Below, one piece after another: positions 42,992-51,418 of a stretch of DNA of 64,000 nt. Within the stretch, counting starts at the first letter, position 1; every line of letters begins with the position of its first letter. Location: NCBI GenBank assembly GCA_965224515.1, contig OZ245051.1, forward strand, positions 3,472,001-3,536,000. Direction: 5' to 3'. The position numbers and the translations under genes were made by a program. The stretch comes from Sedimenticola_A sp040506425 (GTDB lineage: Bacteria; Pseudomonadota; Gammaproteobacteria; Chromatiales; Chromatiaceae). Under the pieces are notes generated by a model. It searched no databases. It worked only from the letters and a program-made list of their open reading frames with translations, and was not told the origin of the DNA.

Positions 42992-43684
42992 ATGACCCAA
43001 ATGGCCAAATTGACACTTTTCTATAAAAGTCGCGCCATGGATGTTCACCGCCTTGGCGAGGGTGAGACCGTCATTGGACGCAGCAGCGAATGCGATCTCC
43101 AGATCGACAGCCCGGCTATCGCCTACGAGCATGCCCTTATCTGGAGTGATGGCCCAAGCTTCAAAGTCCGGCCAGCCCAGAGTGACACTGAAGTTCTGGT
43201 CAACAACCACCTGGTTAAAGAGCACACCCTCACCCACGGAGACCTAATCAAGGTAGGGAAGCACGTTCTCGGCTTCTCCAAAAGCGCGATAACTATCGAC
43301 TTTCCACAATCGCCGGCCCACCCATCCATCAGTCCCCATGAAGAGCTGCCGGCTGATCCTCCGAACCTTGAGCGTATCGTGAACTCCATCGATACCCTGC
43401 CTAACGGCTGCATTCAGGTCCTGAACGGTGAACATCTCGGAAAAATACTCCGCCTCCAGCGCTCACTGATGCGCCTGGGAATCAAGGGGGATGAATGCGC
43501 AGTCATCGCCCACAGAAGCGATGGCTACTACCTTTCGCACCTGGAAGGTGAAAAGCCGCCCCTGATCAACGGCACTTCCATCGGCGAGCACAGTGTAAAA
43601 CTTCACGAAGGCTGCGTTATCGAACTGGGTAAAATCACCATGCGTTTTCACGAAAACGCCATCACGCAGGCTGCAGCAAGCTAA
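42992..43684 (+). CDS. FHA-domain protein
   Basis: 230 residues, no membrane segment. The first 90 residues form a forkhead-associated domain that binds phosphothreonine: VHRLGEGETVIGRSSECDLQ holds the GRSS core, HALIW stands for the SxxH position, and VLVNNHLVKEHTLTHGDLI the N-G-H end part. The C-terminal half repeats this pattern weakly (GKILRLQRSLMRLGIKGDE, LINGTSIGEHSVKLHEGCVI), so it may be a second, degenerate FHA domain. It sits 57 bp before a PilZ gene. No Ser/Thr kinase is in the window. Confidence 0.82.
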   Translation: MTQMAKLTLFYKSRAMDVHRLGEGETVIGRSSECDLQIDSPAIAYEHALIWSDGPSFKVRPAQSDTEVLVNNHLVKEHTLTHGDLIKVGKHVLGFSKSAITIDFPQSPAHPSISPHEELPADPPNLERIVNSIDTLPNGCIQVLNGEHLGKILRLQRSLMRLGIKGDECAVIAHRSDGYYLSHLEGEKPPLINGTSIGEHSVKLHEGCVIELGKITMRFHENAITQAAAS

Positions 43685-43741
43685 AATTTAATCTACACTC
43701 TGGTTCCCAACAGGGAATCAATAAACTCAGCGGGGGTTTGA

Positions 43742-44110
43742 GTGACCAACCGGCAAGAGGAAGAGCGTCGCAATTTTCGCAGGCTGCTGTTCGATGCACC
43801 TGTATCCATCTCCGGTTCCCTCGGCACAGCTGAATCAAGGCTTATCGATATCTCGCTGAAGGGTGCGCTGGTAGCAAGGCCTGAAAACTACCCGCTCGCC
43901 CCGCCCTCCGAGGTAACACTGGAGGTTACCCTGCCGGACAGCGACATTCGAATCGGCATGACAACCGTTGTTGCACACGCCCAGCAAGAGAGCATAGGGT
44001 TGAACTGCACCCACATAGATATGGAGAGCGTCACTCACTTGCGACGGCTGATCGAACTGAACCTTGGAGATACCGACCTGCTGGATCGTGAACTCAGCGC
44101 ACTGGGCTGA
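43742..44110 (+). CDS. PilZ-domain c-di-GMP-binding protein
   Basis: 122 residues from GTG 43742 (GGGGG upstream). Both PilZ motifs are present: RRNFRR (RxxxR, about residues 9-14) and DISLKGALV (D/NxSxxG, about 37-45). It is a single-domain protein, presumably an adaptor that responds to c-di-GMP. It follows the FHA gene on the same strand and ends immediately before the convergent radA stop, with no bases between. Confidence 0.88.
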   Translation: MTNRQEEERRNFRRLLFDAPVSISGSLGTAESRLIDISLKGALVARPENYPLAPPSEVTLEVTLPDSDIRIGMTTVVAHAQQESIGLNCTHIDMESVTHLRRLIELNLGDTDLLDRELSALG

Positions 44111-45481
44111 TCAGAAGACGTCCAGCACATCAGGAAGCCTGTCCACGGCAATCACCTCAAGCCCCTCTATCTCTTTTTTCGGTGCATTCTTGCGCGGTAC
44201 CACTGCCCTGCTGAAACCGTGCTTTGCGGCCTCTTTCAGACGGTCCTGGCCATTGGGTACAGGACGGATCTCACCGGCAAGACCCACCTCACCGAATGCA
44301 ACAAGATCACGGGGAATGGTCCTGTCTCTGAAACTGGAAAGTACGGAGAGCAATACAGTGAGATCAGCAGCGGTCTCTGTAATTCTCACACCACCGACCA
44401 CATTCACGTAAACATCCTGGTCAAACATCGCAATGCCACAGTGACGATGCATCACAGCAAGCAGCATGGAGAGGCGGTTCTGCTCAAGGCCCAGGGTAAC
44501 CCGGCGTGGATTGGCAAGGGGACTCTCGTCGACCAGCGCCTGCACCTCCACCAGCATGGGGCGGGTACCTTCACGAGTCACCAGGATACTGCTGCCGGAG
44601 ACATCCTCTTCACCATGGCGCGAAAGAAATATGGCTGATGGATTGCTGACCTCTTTCAGGCCCTTGTCCGTCATCGCAAAAACACCCAGTTCGTTAACCG
44701 CGCCGAAACGATTCTTGATGGTCCTGATCAGGCGGAACTGGGAGCCGGGATCTCCCTCGAAATAGAGCACCGTATCCACCATATGCTCCAGTACCCGCGG
44801 TCCGGCAAGGGCGCCCTCCTTGGTCACATGTCCGACCAGGATAACCGCGGTACCTGTCTGCTTGGCGAAGCGGACCAATTGCGCAGCAGACTCCCTGACC
44901 TGGGCGACTGAACCCGGCGCCGACTGTAGCTGTTCGGTGTAGATGGTCTGGATAGAGTCGATCACCATCACTGCGGGCCGCTCTTTAGCGGCGACAGAGA
45001 GTACCCTTTCGATACAGGTCTCCGAGAGCAGCCTCAGGTTGTCCCGGGGCAGCCCGAGCCTGTATGCGCGCAGGCTGATCTGCTCAGGGGACTCCTCACC
45101 ACTGACATAGAGGGTGGATAACCTGCTGGAGAAATCCGCCAGTGTCTGAATCAACAGCGTGGATTTGCCTATACCGGGATCCCCGCCAATCAACACAACC
45201 GAACCGGGCACTAAACCACCACCCAGCACCCGGTCGAGTTCACCCGTCCCCGTGGGTTCGCCGTTCTGCACTTCGGCCTGAACCTCGGAGAGTGTTCTTA
45301 CCAGGCTCTGGTTGGCATCGCCGGCATAGCCGGCAAATCTGTTGTTTCGACCGGCCGGCTGGGGAGCGGCCATCTCCTCAAGGGTGTTCCACGACTGACA
45401 ATCGGCACACTGTCCCGCCCACTTGGGAAACTGTCCACCGCAGGCGCTGCATGTGTATACGTTCTTGGCACTCTTAGCCAT
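44111..45481 (-). CDS. radA: DNA repair protein RadA
   Basis: 456 residues from ATG 45481; the frame is open upstream but only inside alr. RadA is a RecA-like DnaB-type helicase for branch migration. A zinc finger uses Cys11, 14, 25 and 28 (CSACGGQFPKWAGQCADC); Walker A is GGDPGIGKSTLL; the RadA-specific KNRFG motif is in RTIKNRFGAVNELGVFAM; the Lon-like C-terminal domain (RPMLVEVQALVDES onward) completes it. It overlaps alr by 8 bp in the dnaB-alr-radA operon. Confidence 0.97.
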   Translation of the reverse strand: MAKSAKNVYTCSACGGQFPKWAGQCADCQSWNTLEEMAAPQPAGRNNRFAGYAGDANQSLVRTLSEVQAEVQNGEPTGTGELDRVLGGGLVPGSVVLIGGDPGIGKSTLLIQTLADFSSRLSTLYVSGEESPEQISLRAYRLGLPRDNLRLLSETCIERVLSVAAKERPAVMVIDSIQTIYTEQLQSAPGSVAQVRESAAQLVRFAKQTGTAVILVGHVTKEGALAGPRVLEHMVDTVLYFEGDPGSQFRLIRTIKNRFGAVNELGVFAMTDKGLKEVSNPSAIFLSRHGEEDVSGSSILVTREGTRPMLVEVQALVDESPLANPRRVTLGLEQNRLSMLLAVMHRHCGIAMFDQDVYVNVVGGVRITETAADLTVLLSVLSSFRDRTIPRDLVAFGEVGLAGEIRPVPNGQDRLKEAAKHGFSRAVVPRKNAPKKEIEGLEVIAVDRLPDVLDVF

Positions 45482-46562
45482 CTGTTTCGGCACCCTTCTC
45501 AATAAAACTTACCCGCTGGGTTACTCCGCAAAAAAGCTCGTAAGCGATAGTACCTGCAGATGCCGCCACCTCATCGGCGGGCAATCCTTCGCCCCAGAGG
45601 GTCACTGTATCGCCCACGGCGGCATCCGGCTGACTGCGCAGATCCAGCGTGATCATATCCATGGAGACCCGGCCTACCAGCGGTACCCGACTGCCATTTA
45701 CCAGCACCGGTGTCCCGGATGGTGCATGCCTGGGATAGCCGTCCCCGTACCCTACAGCAGCCACGCCGACCAACATTGGCTCCGGGCATCTCCAGGTTCC
45801 ACCGTAACCGATGGGTGAACCTGCCGGCAGGTGTTTGACCGCTATGAGCTGGCTCTCCAGGGTCATAACCGGTCTGAGCCCATCTTCGTCTGCTGAACCG
45901 TTGATAAAGGGTGAAGCACCGTAAAGCATGATGCCGGGCCTGACCCAGTCTCCATGGGCATCGGGCCAGCCAAGTGTGCCTGCAGAGTTGGCAATGCTGG
46001 TCTCAACGCCCAGTTTCTCCGCCAGAGGCTTAAACCGTTCAAGCTGGGAAACCGTGGTGTTGTCAGAAAGGTCATCCGCATTGGCAAGATGGGTCACCAT
46101 GCCTACGTCGCCTTCCACCACCGGCAGTCCGGAGAGCTGCTGCCAGGCCTTCTCGACCTCTTCCGGCAGAAAGCCCAGACGATGCATGCCGCTATCGACC
46201 TTCAGCCAGCAGCGAACACTGTGGGACCCGTCATGGCGCTCCAGCAGACTCAGCTGAGTTTGATGGTGGACCATCAGTTCAAGCCGGTATTGTGATGCCA
46301 GGGCCAGCTCTTCAGCGTCAAGAGCCCCACCCAGAACTAGGATCTGCTTATCTATACCAGTGCGGCGAAGCTCGATGCCCTCACTGACCCTGGCCACGGC
46401 AAAAGCGTCAGCAGCGGAAAGACCCCGTGCTGCGCGAAGAACGCCATGGCCATAGCCGTTTGATTTTATTACTGCCATGACACGGCAGCCGGGGGCAGCA
46501 CGGCGGGCGCGCCGAAGATTATGGGCAAGAGCTGAGAGATCGATAAGGGCGCGGGGACCCAT
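45474..46562 (-). CDS. alr: Alanine racemase Alr
   Basis: 362 residues from ATG 46562 (TGATG overlap with the dnaB stop). It interconverts L- and D-alanine for peptidoglycan, with PLP. The PLP lysine is Lys33 in VMAVIKSNGYGHG; the catalytic tyrosine is in VAAVGYGDGYPRH; the substrate-side arginine is expected near SGMHRLGF. The order dnaB-alr is common in gammaproteobacteria. Confidence 0.96.
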   Translation of the reverse strand: MGPRALIDLSALAHNLRRARRAAPGCRVMAVIKSNGYGHGVLRAARGLSAADAFAVARVSEGIELRRTGIDKQILVLGGALDAEELALASQYRLELMVHHQTQLSLLERHDGSHSVRCWLKVDSGMHRLGFLPEEVEKAWQQLSGLPVVEGDVGMVTHLANADDLSDNTTVSQLERFKPLAEKLGVETSIANSAGTLGWPDAHGDWVRPGIMLYGASPFINGSADEDGLRPVMTLESQLIAVKHLPAGSPIGYGGTWRCPEPMLVGVAAVGYGDGYPRHAPSGTPVLVNGSRVPLVGRVSMDMITLDLRSQPDAAVGDTVTLWGEGLPADEVAASAGTIAYELFCGVTQRVSFIEKGAETDG

Positions 46563-47962
46563 CAATAATCGTCCCTGTAGACATCATCGATATAGTTTTC
46601 AAACTTGGTATAGCGGCCGAGGAAAGTCAGTTTAAGACTGCCAATAGGACCATTACGCTGCTTACCGATAATGATTTCGGCCATACCCTTATCCGGACTG
46701 TCCTCGTTATAGACCTCGTCACGGTAGATGAAGATAACGATATCGGCATCCTGCTCGATGGCGCCCGATTCACGCAGATCCGACATGATCGGGCGCTTGT
46801 TGGTGCGCTGCTCCAGGCTTCGGTTGAGCTGGGAGAGTGCAATCACCGGTACGTTCAACTCCTTGGCCAGGGCCTTGAGCGACCTGGAGATCATCGATAT
46901 CTCATTGGTGCGGTTTTCAGATAGCCCCGGGACCTGCATCAACTGGAGATAGTCGATCATGATCAGGCCTAGTTCACCGTGCTCCCTCATCAGGCGCCGC
47001 GCCCTGGCGCGCACCTCTGTGGGACTCAGAGCTGGAGTATCGTCGATAAAGAGCTTTGCCTCGGCCAGAATACTCACAGCGGAGGTAAGGCGGGGCCACT
47101 CATCGTCCTCCAGTTTGCCGGTGCGTATCCGGTGCTGATCAATGCGCCCAAGAGATGACATCATACGCATGGAGAGGGATTCGCCCGGCATCTCCATACT
47201 GAACACCGCCACCGGCTTGCCGCTGTTGATGGCGACATTCTCGGCGATATTCATTGAAAAAGTGGTTTTACCCATTGAGGGGCGTCCGGCGACGATAATC
47301 AGGTCGGCTTCCTGGAGACCTGAGGTCATGCCGTCGAGGTCTGCAAAACCGGTACTCAGGCCTGTAATGGGTTCATCCTGCTCGAACAGGGTCTCGATCT
47401 TGTCCACCGCCTTGGTAAGCAGTGATTTGATCGACTCGAATCCACCCTTGCCCCGGCTGCCCTGCTCTGCAATTTCGAACACCTTGCGTTCAGCTTCATC
47501 CAGCAATTCTGGACTCTTTCGCCCTTCAGGCTGAAAACCGCTGTCGGCAATCTCCGTACCTACCGAGATCAACTGGCGCATCACCGAGTGCTCACGAACG
47601 ATGTCCGCATAGGCCCTGATATTGGCCGCACTGGGGGTATCCTTTGCCAGGCTTCCCAGATAGGCCAGACCGCCGGCATCATTGAGCTGGTTGTGGCGCT
47701 CCAGCTCTTCGGAGAGGGTGATCACATCAAAGGGCTGGCTCTGCTCTGCAAGGACTTCAATGGCATGAAACACAAGCCGGTGCTCCCGACGGTAGAAATC
47801 GACCTCGGCAACCTTGTCCGCTATCTGGTCCCATGCAGAGTTATCCAGCATGAGCCCACCCAACACCGACTGCTCCGCCTGAATGGAGTGAGGAGGCACG
47901 CGCAGGGCATCACTGTTTTGGTTCCCTGGCATCTGGCCAGAGGGAAAGGCCGGTTCTTGCAT
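46562..47962 (-). CDS. dnaB: Replicative DNA helicase DnaB
   Basis: 466 residues from ATG 47962, where homologues begin shortly before PPHSIQAEQSVLGGLML. An open frame continues to 48073 but through a repeat, so it is not taken as coding. The N-terminal primase-binding domain is followed by the RecA-like motor: Walker A GRPSMGKTTFSMN, Walker B LGLIMIDYLQLMQ, and FDGG-loop partner KELNVPVIALSQLNRSLEQR. No intein is present, as the motor is uninterrupted. Confidence 0.97.
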   Translation of the reverse strand: MQEPAFPSGQMPGNQNSDALRVPPHSIQAEQSVLGGLMLDNSAWDQIADKVAEVDFYRREHRLVFHAIEVLAEQSQPFDVITLSEELERHNQLNDAGGLAYLGSLAKDTPSAANIRAYADIVREHSVMRQLISVGTEIADSGFQPEGRKSPELLDEAERKVFEIAEQGSRGKGGFESIKSLLTKAVDKIETLFEQDEPITGLSTGFADLDGMTSGLQEADLIIVAGRPSMGKTTFSMNIAENVAINSGKPVAVFSMEMPGESLSMRMMSSLGRIDQHRIRTGKLEDDEWPRLTSAVSILAEAKLFIDDTPALSPTEVRARARRLMREHGELGLIMIDYLQLMQVPGLSENRTNEISMISRSLKALAKELNVPVIALSQLNRSLEQRTNKRPIMSDLRESGAIEQDADIVIFIYRDEVYNEDSPDKGMAEIIIGKQRNGPIGSLKLTFLGRYTKFENYIDDVYRDDY

Positions 47963-48006
47963 TGAAGTCCAAATTGGCTGGTGTTTATCCGAAAGGAAAG
48001 AATAAA

Positions 48007-48087
48007 TGTAGGGTGGGTTTAATGCAATGAAACCCAACATCTCCAATAGAGCAATTGCGGTGGGTTTCGCCACGCTCTACCCATCCT
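48007..48087. repeat. Dispersed GTAGGGTGGGTTT-type hairpin repeat
   Basis: Contains TGGGTTT (48014-48020) and AAACCCA (48030-48036) as a hairpin, then GGTGGGTTTCGCC and CTCTACCCATCC. This is the kind of imperfect palindrome scattered between genes in many gammaproteobacteria. It lies between dnaB and the rplI terminator, and extends the dnaB reading frame by accident. Confidence 0.65.
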
Positions 48088-48141
48088 GCGAATCCATTGC
48101 TGCAAGGGGCCGCGTCTAAGAAACCGCAATCCTGAAAAAGA

Positions 48142-48183
48142 AAACCGCTGGGATCCGGCTCATTAGCCGGTTCCCAGCGGTTT
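48142..48183 (-). terminator. Strong rho-independent terminator of the rpsF operon
   Basis: AAACCGCTGGGATCCGGCT and AGCCGGTTCCCAGCGGTTT pair over 19 positions with one mismatch around the loop CATT; on the minus strand the stem is followed by TCTTTTTC. It ends rpsF-rpsR-DUF2232-rplI. Confidence 0.92.
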
Positions 48184-48212
48184 CTTTACGATCGGCAACT
48201 TGGTAGCGCCGC

Positions 48213-48665
48213 TTACTCTTCAGCAGCAGCCACGGTCAGCTTCAGGATCGCATCCACGTCGGTGTGAAGGTGCAGCTGCACTTCGTACTCACCGGTAGTG
48301 TGGAAGGGACCGTCGGGCAGGCGCACTTCGCGCTTGGCCAGTTCAACGCCAGCCTCGTTTACCGCATCTGCGATATCGCCGGTGCCGACAGAACCGAACA
48401 GGCGACCCTCGTCACCAGCCTTGCGTGCAACGGTAACGCTCAACGCTTCGATTGCGGTCTTGCGTGTTTCAGCGGCAGCCAGTGCCTCTGAAGCCTGCGT
48501 CTCGAGTTCTGCGCGACGCGCCTCGAAAGCTTCCAAATTAGCCTTGGTTGCAGCAACAGCTTTGCCGCCGGGAATAAGGAAGTTACGGCCGTAACCCGGC
48601 TTTACACTTACCTTGTCGCCCAAGCCACCAAGGTTATCAACTTTTTCCAACAGAATGACATCCAT
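48213..48665 (-). CDS. rplI: 50S ribosomal protein L9
   Basis: 150 residues. L9 binds 23S rRNA with its N domain (MDVILLEKVDNLGGLGDKVS, KPGYGRNFLIPGGKAV), followed by the long connecting helix (about 41-75) and the C domain (GRLFGSVGTGDIADAVNEA). Normal length and complete. Last gene of the operon. Confidence 0.98.
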   Translation of the reverse strand: MDVILLEKVDNLGGLGDKVSVKPGYGRNFLIPGGKAVAATKANLEAFEARRAELETQASEALAAAETRKTAIEALSVTVARKAGDEGRLFGSVGTGDIADAVNEAGVELAKREVRLPDGPFHTTGEYEVQLHLHTDVDAILKLTVAAAEE

Positions 48666-48695
48666 CGTATTTACCCCTGAACAGGTGTTAAATCA

Positions 48696-49616
48696 TCAGC
48701 TCGTCTCTCCAGGACCGTTTTTGTCCTGAAGGCGCGCCCTAAAATCAAACCAAGCATCTGCGAATCCTGCCGCTGCCAGTACGGTTACCGCATGTGGCAT
48801 GGCGAACATCAGCAGAAAATATATACCTACCAGCCATCCGCTGTTTGCGCCCATCCTGCCCAATACACCGTGGGCAAGTGAGAGACCCTGTAGAAACCAC
48901 GCCGCCATTACGAGCATGGCGAGGTAGTCTGCAAAGACTCCCAGGTCGACAATTCCGGCCTGAAGCAGCAGCACCAGCAGCGTGATAATTGCCAGAATGC
49001 GAGGCATCCTGAGCTGGTGAAACTCCGCCTTGAACCCACCGGGGTTGTAAAGCATCGCCTGCCACCAGCGCGCCACGAAAAGCGACGCCATCACCTGCAG
49101 GAAAAATCCGGCGGCTACAGCACCAGGCATCCACCTGGCCATAACCTCTATCAGATCCTGCTGTTTGCCCTCCTCTACCACCTGCGCTTCAACCAGCGAC
49201 TGGGTGAAAGGTTCAAGCAAATTCCGCCATTGCTCTACCGGGTCCTGCCCTTGCAGGTACTGGGCAAGTATGACCAGCAATCCCAGGATCAGCACACCCT
49301 GAATTGTTATCCCCAGGGAGCGGCTGAACCGCAACAGCGTTGCCGCAATCCAGATCGGCAACCACATCAGAAGGACAAACCCGACAACGGGCATTACTCC
49401 TCCCATGGTCAATAGCGACAGCGCCCCAAAGGCCAAGCCTGAAATGAGTACGACCGATAAGCCGTAACCCGGGCCGTTGCGCAGCGTGACCAGCGCTACT
49501 ACCGCAGAACTGAGAATGCTCGTTGGTGGCAACAGGAGCGATAGCATGGCCAGAACCGCAGCCAGCATCACCGCCTGAAACCTGCCCTGCATCACCAGTG
49601 ATGCCAATGCCTGCAT
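48696..49616 (-). CDS. DUF2232 (YybS-like) membrane protein
   Basis: 306 residues with about eight hydrophobic segments (VMLAAVLAMLSLLLPPTS, VGFVLLMWLPIWIAATLL, GVLILGLLVILAQYLQG, ILAIITLLVLLLQAGIVDL, GWLVGIYFLLMFAMPHAV). The DUF2232 family is regularly encoded between rpsR and rplI in gammaproteobacteria; its function is not known. It may be a small-molecule transporter fold. Confidence 0.87.
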   Translation of the reverse strand: MQALASLVMQGRFQAVMLAAVLAMLSLLLPPTSILSSAVVALVTLRNGPGYGLSVVLISGLAFGALSLLTMGGVMPVVGFVLLMWLPIWIAATLLRFSRSLGITIQGVLILGLLVILAQYLQGQDPVEQWRNLLEPFTQSLVEAQVVEEGKQQDLIEVMARWMPGAVAAGFFLQVMASLFVARWWQAMLYNPGGFKAEFHQLRMPRILAIITLLVLLLQAGIVDLGVFADYLAMLVMAAWFLQGLSLAHGVLGRMGANSGWLVGIYFLLMFAMPHAVTVLAAAGFADAWFDFRARLQDKNGPGETS

Positions 49617-49682
49617 CGTGTTCTTCCGGCAGCGTCAAACAGCAGTCAGAGCACAATCATGCGCCCTGACAACAACGACAGA

Positions 49683-49907
49683 TCAATGACCGTCGGTGTA
49701 AGGCAGCAGGGCCAGGTAACGGGCCCGCTTGATGGCCGTGGCCAGCTGACGCTGGTATTTAGCCTTGGTGCCCGTGATACGGCTGGGCACGATTTTACCG
49801 GTCTCGCTGACATAGGGCTTCAGCAGGTTGAGATCCTTGTAATCGATCTCGGTGATGCCTTCAGCGGTGAAACGGCAATATCTTCTGCGACGAAAATAAC
49901 GTGACAT
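49683..49907 (-). CDS. rpsR: 30S ribosomal protein S18
   Basis: 74 residues. MSRYFRRRRYCRFTAEG, EIDYKDLNLLKPYVSETGKI and RITGTKAKYQRQLATAIKRA are the standard S18 sequence, including the cysteine at residue 11. It forms a dimer with S6 on 16S rRNA. Confidence 0.98.
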   Translation of the reverse strand: MSRYFRRRRYCRFTAEGITEIDYKDLNLLKPYVSETGKIVPSRITGTKAKYQRQLATAIKRARYLALLPYTDGH

Positions 49908-49966
49908 GTTTATCCCTCAATAAATCTGGATGAGACCGCCGCGGCGGTCCTGAACTTCATCAATGC

Positions 49967-50419
49967 TTATTCAGCTTTCTCTGCTGGAGTCTCTTCCGCA
50001 GCAGCAGGTGCGGCAGCAGGCTCTTCGCTTGCAGCAGGTGCAGGTGCAGGTGCGGCAGCAGGCTCTTCGCTTGCAGCAGCGCGGGGCGACTCTTCTCTGT
50101 CGTCCTGCTTGACCAGCGGTGAGGCTTCGGTGACAGCGGCTTTCTGTGCGAGAACCATGTTACGCAGCACTGCATCATTGAAACGGAAAGCATTTTCCAG
50201 CTCAGCGAGGGTATCGCTGTCGCACTCGATGTTCATGAGCACGTAGTGTGCCTTGTGCAGTTTCTGGATCGGATAAGCGAGCTGACGACGGCCCCAGTCT
50301 TCCAGGCGGTGGATGGTGCCACCGTTACCCTGGATGGTCGAACGATAGCGATCGATCATACCGGGAACCTGCTCACTCTGGTCCGGATGGACCATGAAAA
50401 CAACTTCGTAATGTCTCAT
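49967..50419 (-). CDS. rpsF: 30S ribosomal protein S6 with Ala/Glu/Pro-rich tail
   Basis: 150 residues. Residues 1-100 are the S6 fold (MRHYEVVFMVHPDQSEQVPG, LEDWGRRQLAYPIQKLHKAH, VLMNIECDSDTLAELE). The last 45 residues are a low-complexity acidic tail of Ala, Glu and Pro in repeated blocks (SEEPAAAPAPAP), longer than in most S6 proteins; E. coli S6 has poly-Glu added by RimK, so an encoded acidic tail may serve a similar end. First gene of the operon. Confidence 0.97.
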   Translation of the reverse strand: MRHYEVVFMVHPDQSEQVPGMIDRYRSTIQGNGGTIHRLEDWGRRQLAYPIQKLHKAHYVLMNIECDSDTLAELENAFRFNDAVLRNMVLAQKAAVTEASPLVKQDDREESPRAAASEEPAAAPAPAPAASEEPAAAPAAAEETPAEKAE

Positions 50420-50503
50420 TGTATCCCCTTACGGATTAATACAGCCTCCCACGTAATGTGATGAGGCAAGGGTTCGGCACAGGAGTTCCTCCCATGCCAG
50501 GAA
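50420..50503 (-). promoter_or_regulatory. rpsF leader, candidate S6:S18 autoregulatory structure
   Basis: The transcript from the promoter below starts near 50503 and runs 84 nt to ATG. It contains TTACG and CGTAA arms enclosing AGGCTGTATTAATC and a CCG triplet before the ribosome site AAGGGG. rpsF leaders in many bacteria carry a stem with a CCG bulge bound by the S6:S18 complex; this is a plausible version, not a verified fold. Confidence 0.45.
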
Positions 50504-50510
50504 GCCGCGC

Positions 50511-50539
50511 ATTCTACATCGCCCTGAAATCCCGTGCAA
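50511..50539 (-). promoter_or_regulatory. Sigma-70 promoter of the rpsF operon
   Basis: On the minus strand TTGCAC (-35, 50539-50534), a 17-bp spacer, and TAGAAT (-10, 50516-50511), followed by a GC-rich discriminator GCGCGG as expected for a growth-rate-controlled ribosomal operon. Confidence 0.8.
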
Positions 50540-50623
50540 CGGTGGATTTTCTTTTTCGAACTAGAGGGTTAGGCAGTTCGCGTGGGAGGGCTCCGGGAGA
50601 TATGCCTCCCGCCACCCGGTTTG

Positions 50624-51373
50624 TTAACCGGTACGGCGCTGACGAACCGCCTCGAACAGGCAGATCCCTGCAGCAACAGAGACGTTGAGGCTCTCGACAG
50701 ATCCCGCCATGGGCAGTTTTACAAGCTGATCGCAGGCTTCACGGGTCAAACGACGCATCCCTTTCTCTTCAGCTCCCATAACCATTGCCAACGGGCCTTT
50801 CAGATCCACCTCGAACAGCTCGGACTCTGCTTCACCGGCCGTACCTACCAGCCAGACGCCAAGCTCCTCACTGAGCCAGCGCAGAACCCTGGCCAGGTTG
50901 GTCACCTGTATAAAAGGGACTGTCTCTGCCGCCCCGCAGGCAACCTTGCATGCGGTGGGCGTCAAACCCGCTGAGCGGTCTTTGGGCGCAATCACAGCCT
51001 GTATACCTGCGGCATCGGCACTGCGCAGGCATGCCCCCAGGTTATGGGGGTCTTGAACGCCATCGAGAATAAGAAGAAATGCTGGTTTATCTGAATCTTG
51101 AAGCAACTTCTTCAAGTCACCCTCACCCAGGGCGGCAGGCACCTCTGTACGTGCCACCACCCCCTGGTGATTGGCTCCGGGCACCAGGGTATCCAGCTCC
51201 TCCCTGCTCACCTGTGCAATACGCACACCAGCGGCTTTTGCCAGTCCGATCACCTCTTTGATTCTGCGGTCGCGCCGACGGGCCTCGACCCAGACCTCAA
51301 GCACTGAACCGGCGCCATGTTTGAGGGCTGTACGAACACTGTGGACCCCCGCCACCAGTTGACTCTCGCTCAT
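50624..51373 (-). CDS. rlmB: 23S rRNA (guanosine-2'-O)-methyltransferase RlmB
   Basis: 249 residues. SpoU-family SAM enzyme that methylates G2251. The N-terminal RNA-binding part (LVAGVHSVRTALKHG) precedes the knotted domain with motifs LDGVQDPHNLGACLRSADAAG, MVMGAEEKGMRRLTRE and LPMAGSVESLNVSVAAGICLFE. It lies directly after rnr, the usual partner. Confidence 0.97.
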   Translation of the reverse strand: MSESQLVAGVHSVRTALKHGAGSVLEVWVEARRRDRRIKEVIGLAKAAGVRIAQVSREELDTLVPGANHQGVVARTEVPAALGEGDLKKLLQDSDKPAFLLILDGVQDPHNLGACLRSADAAGIQAVIAPKDRSAGLTPTACKVACGAAETVPFIQVTNLARVLRWLSEELGVWLVGTAGEAESELFEVDLKGPLAMVMGAEEKGMRRLTREACDQLVKLPMAGSVESLNVSVAAGICLFEAVRQRRTG

Positions 51374-51418
51374 GAAATCACCCCGGCCGTTGTCACTGAT
51401 ATTACTTTCAATACAGCT

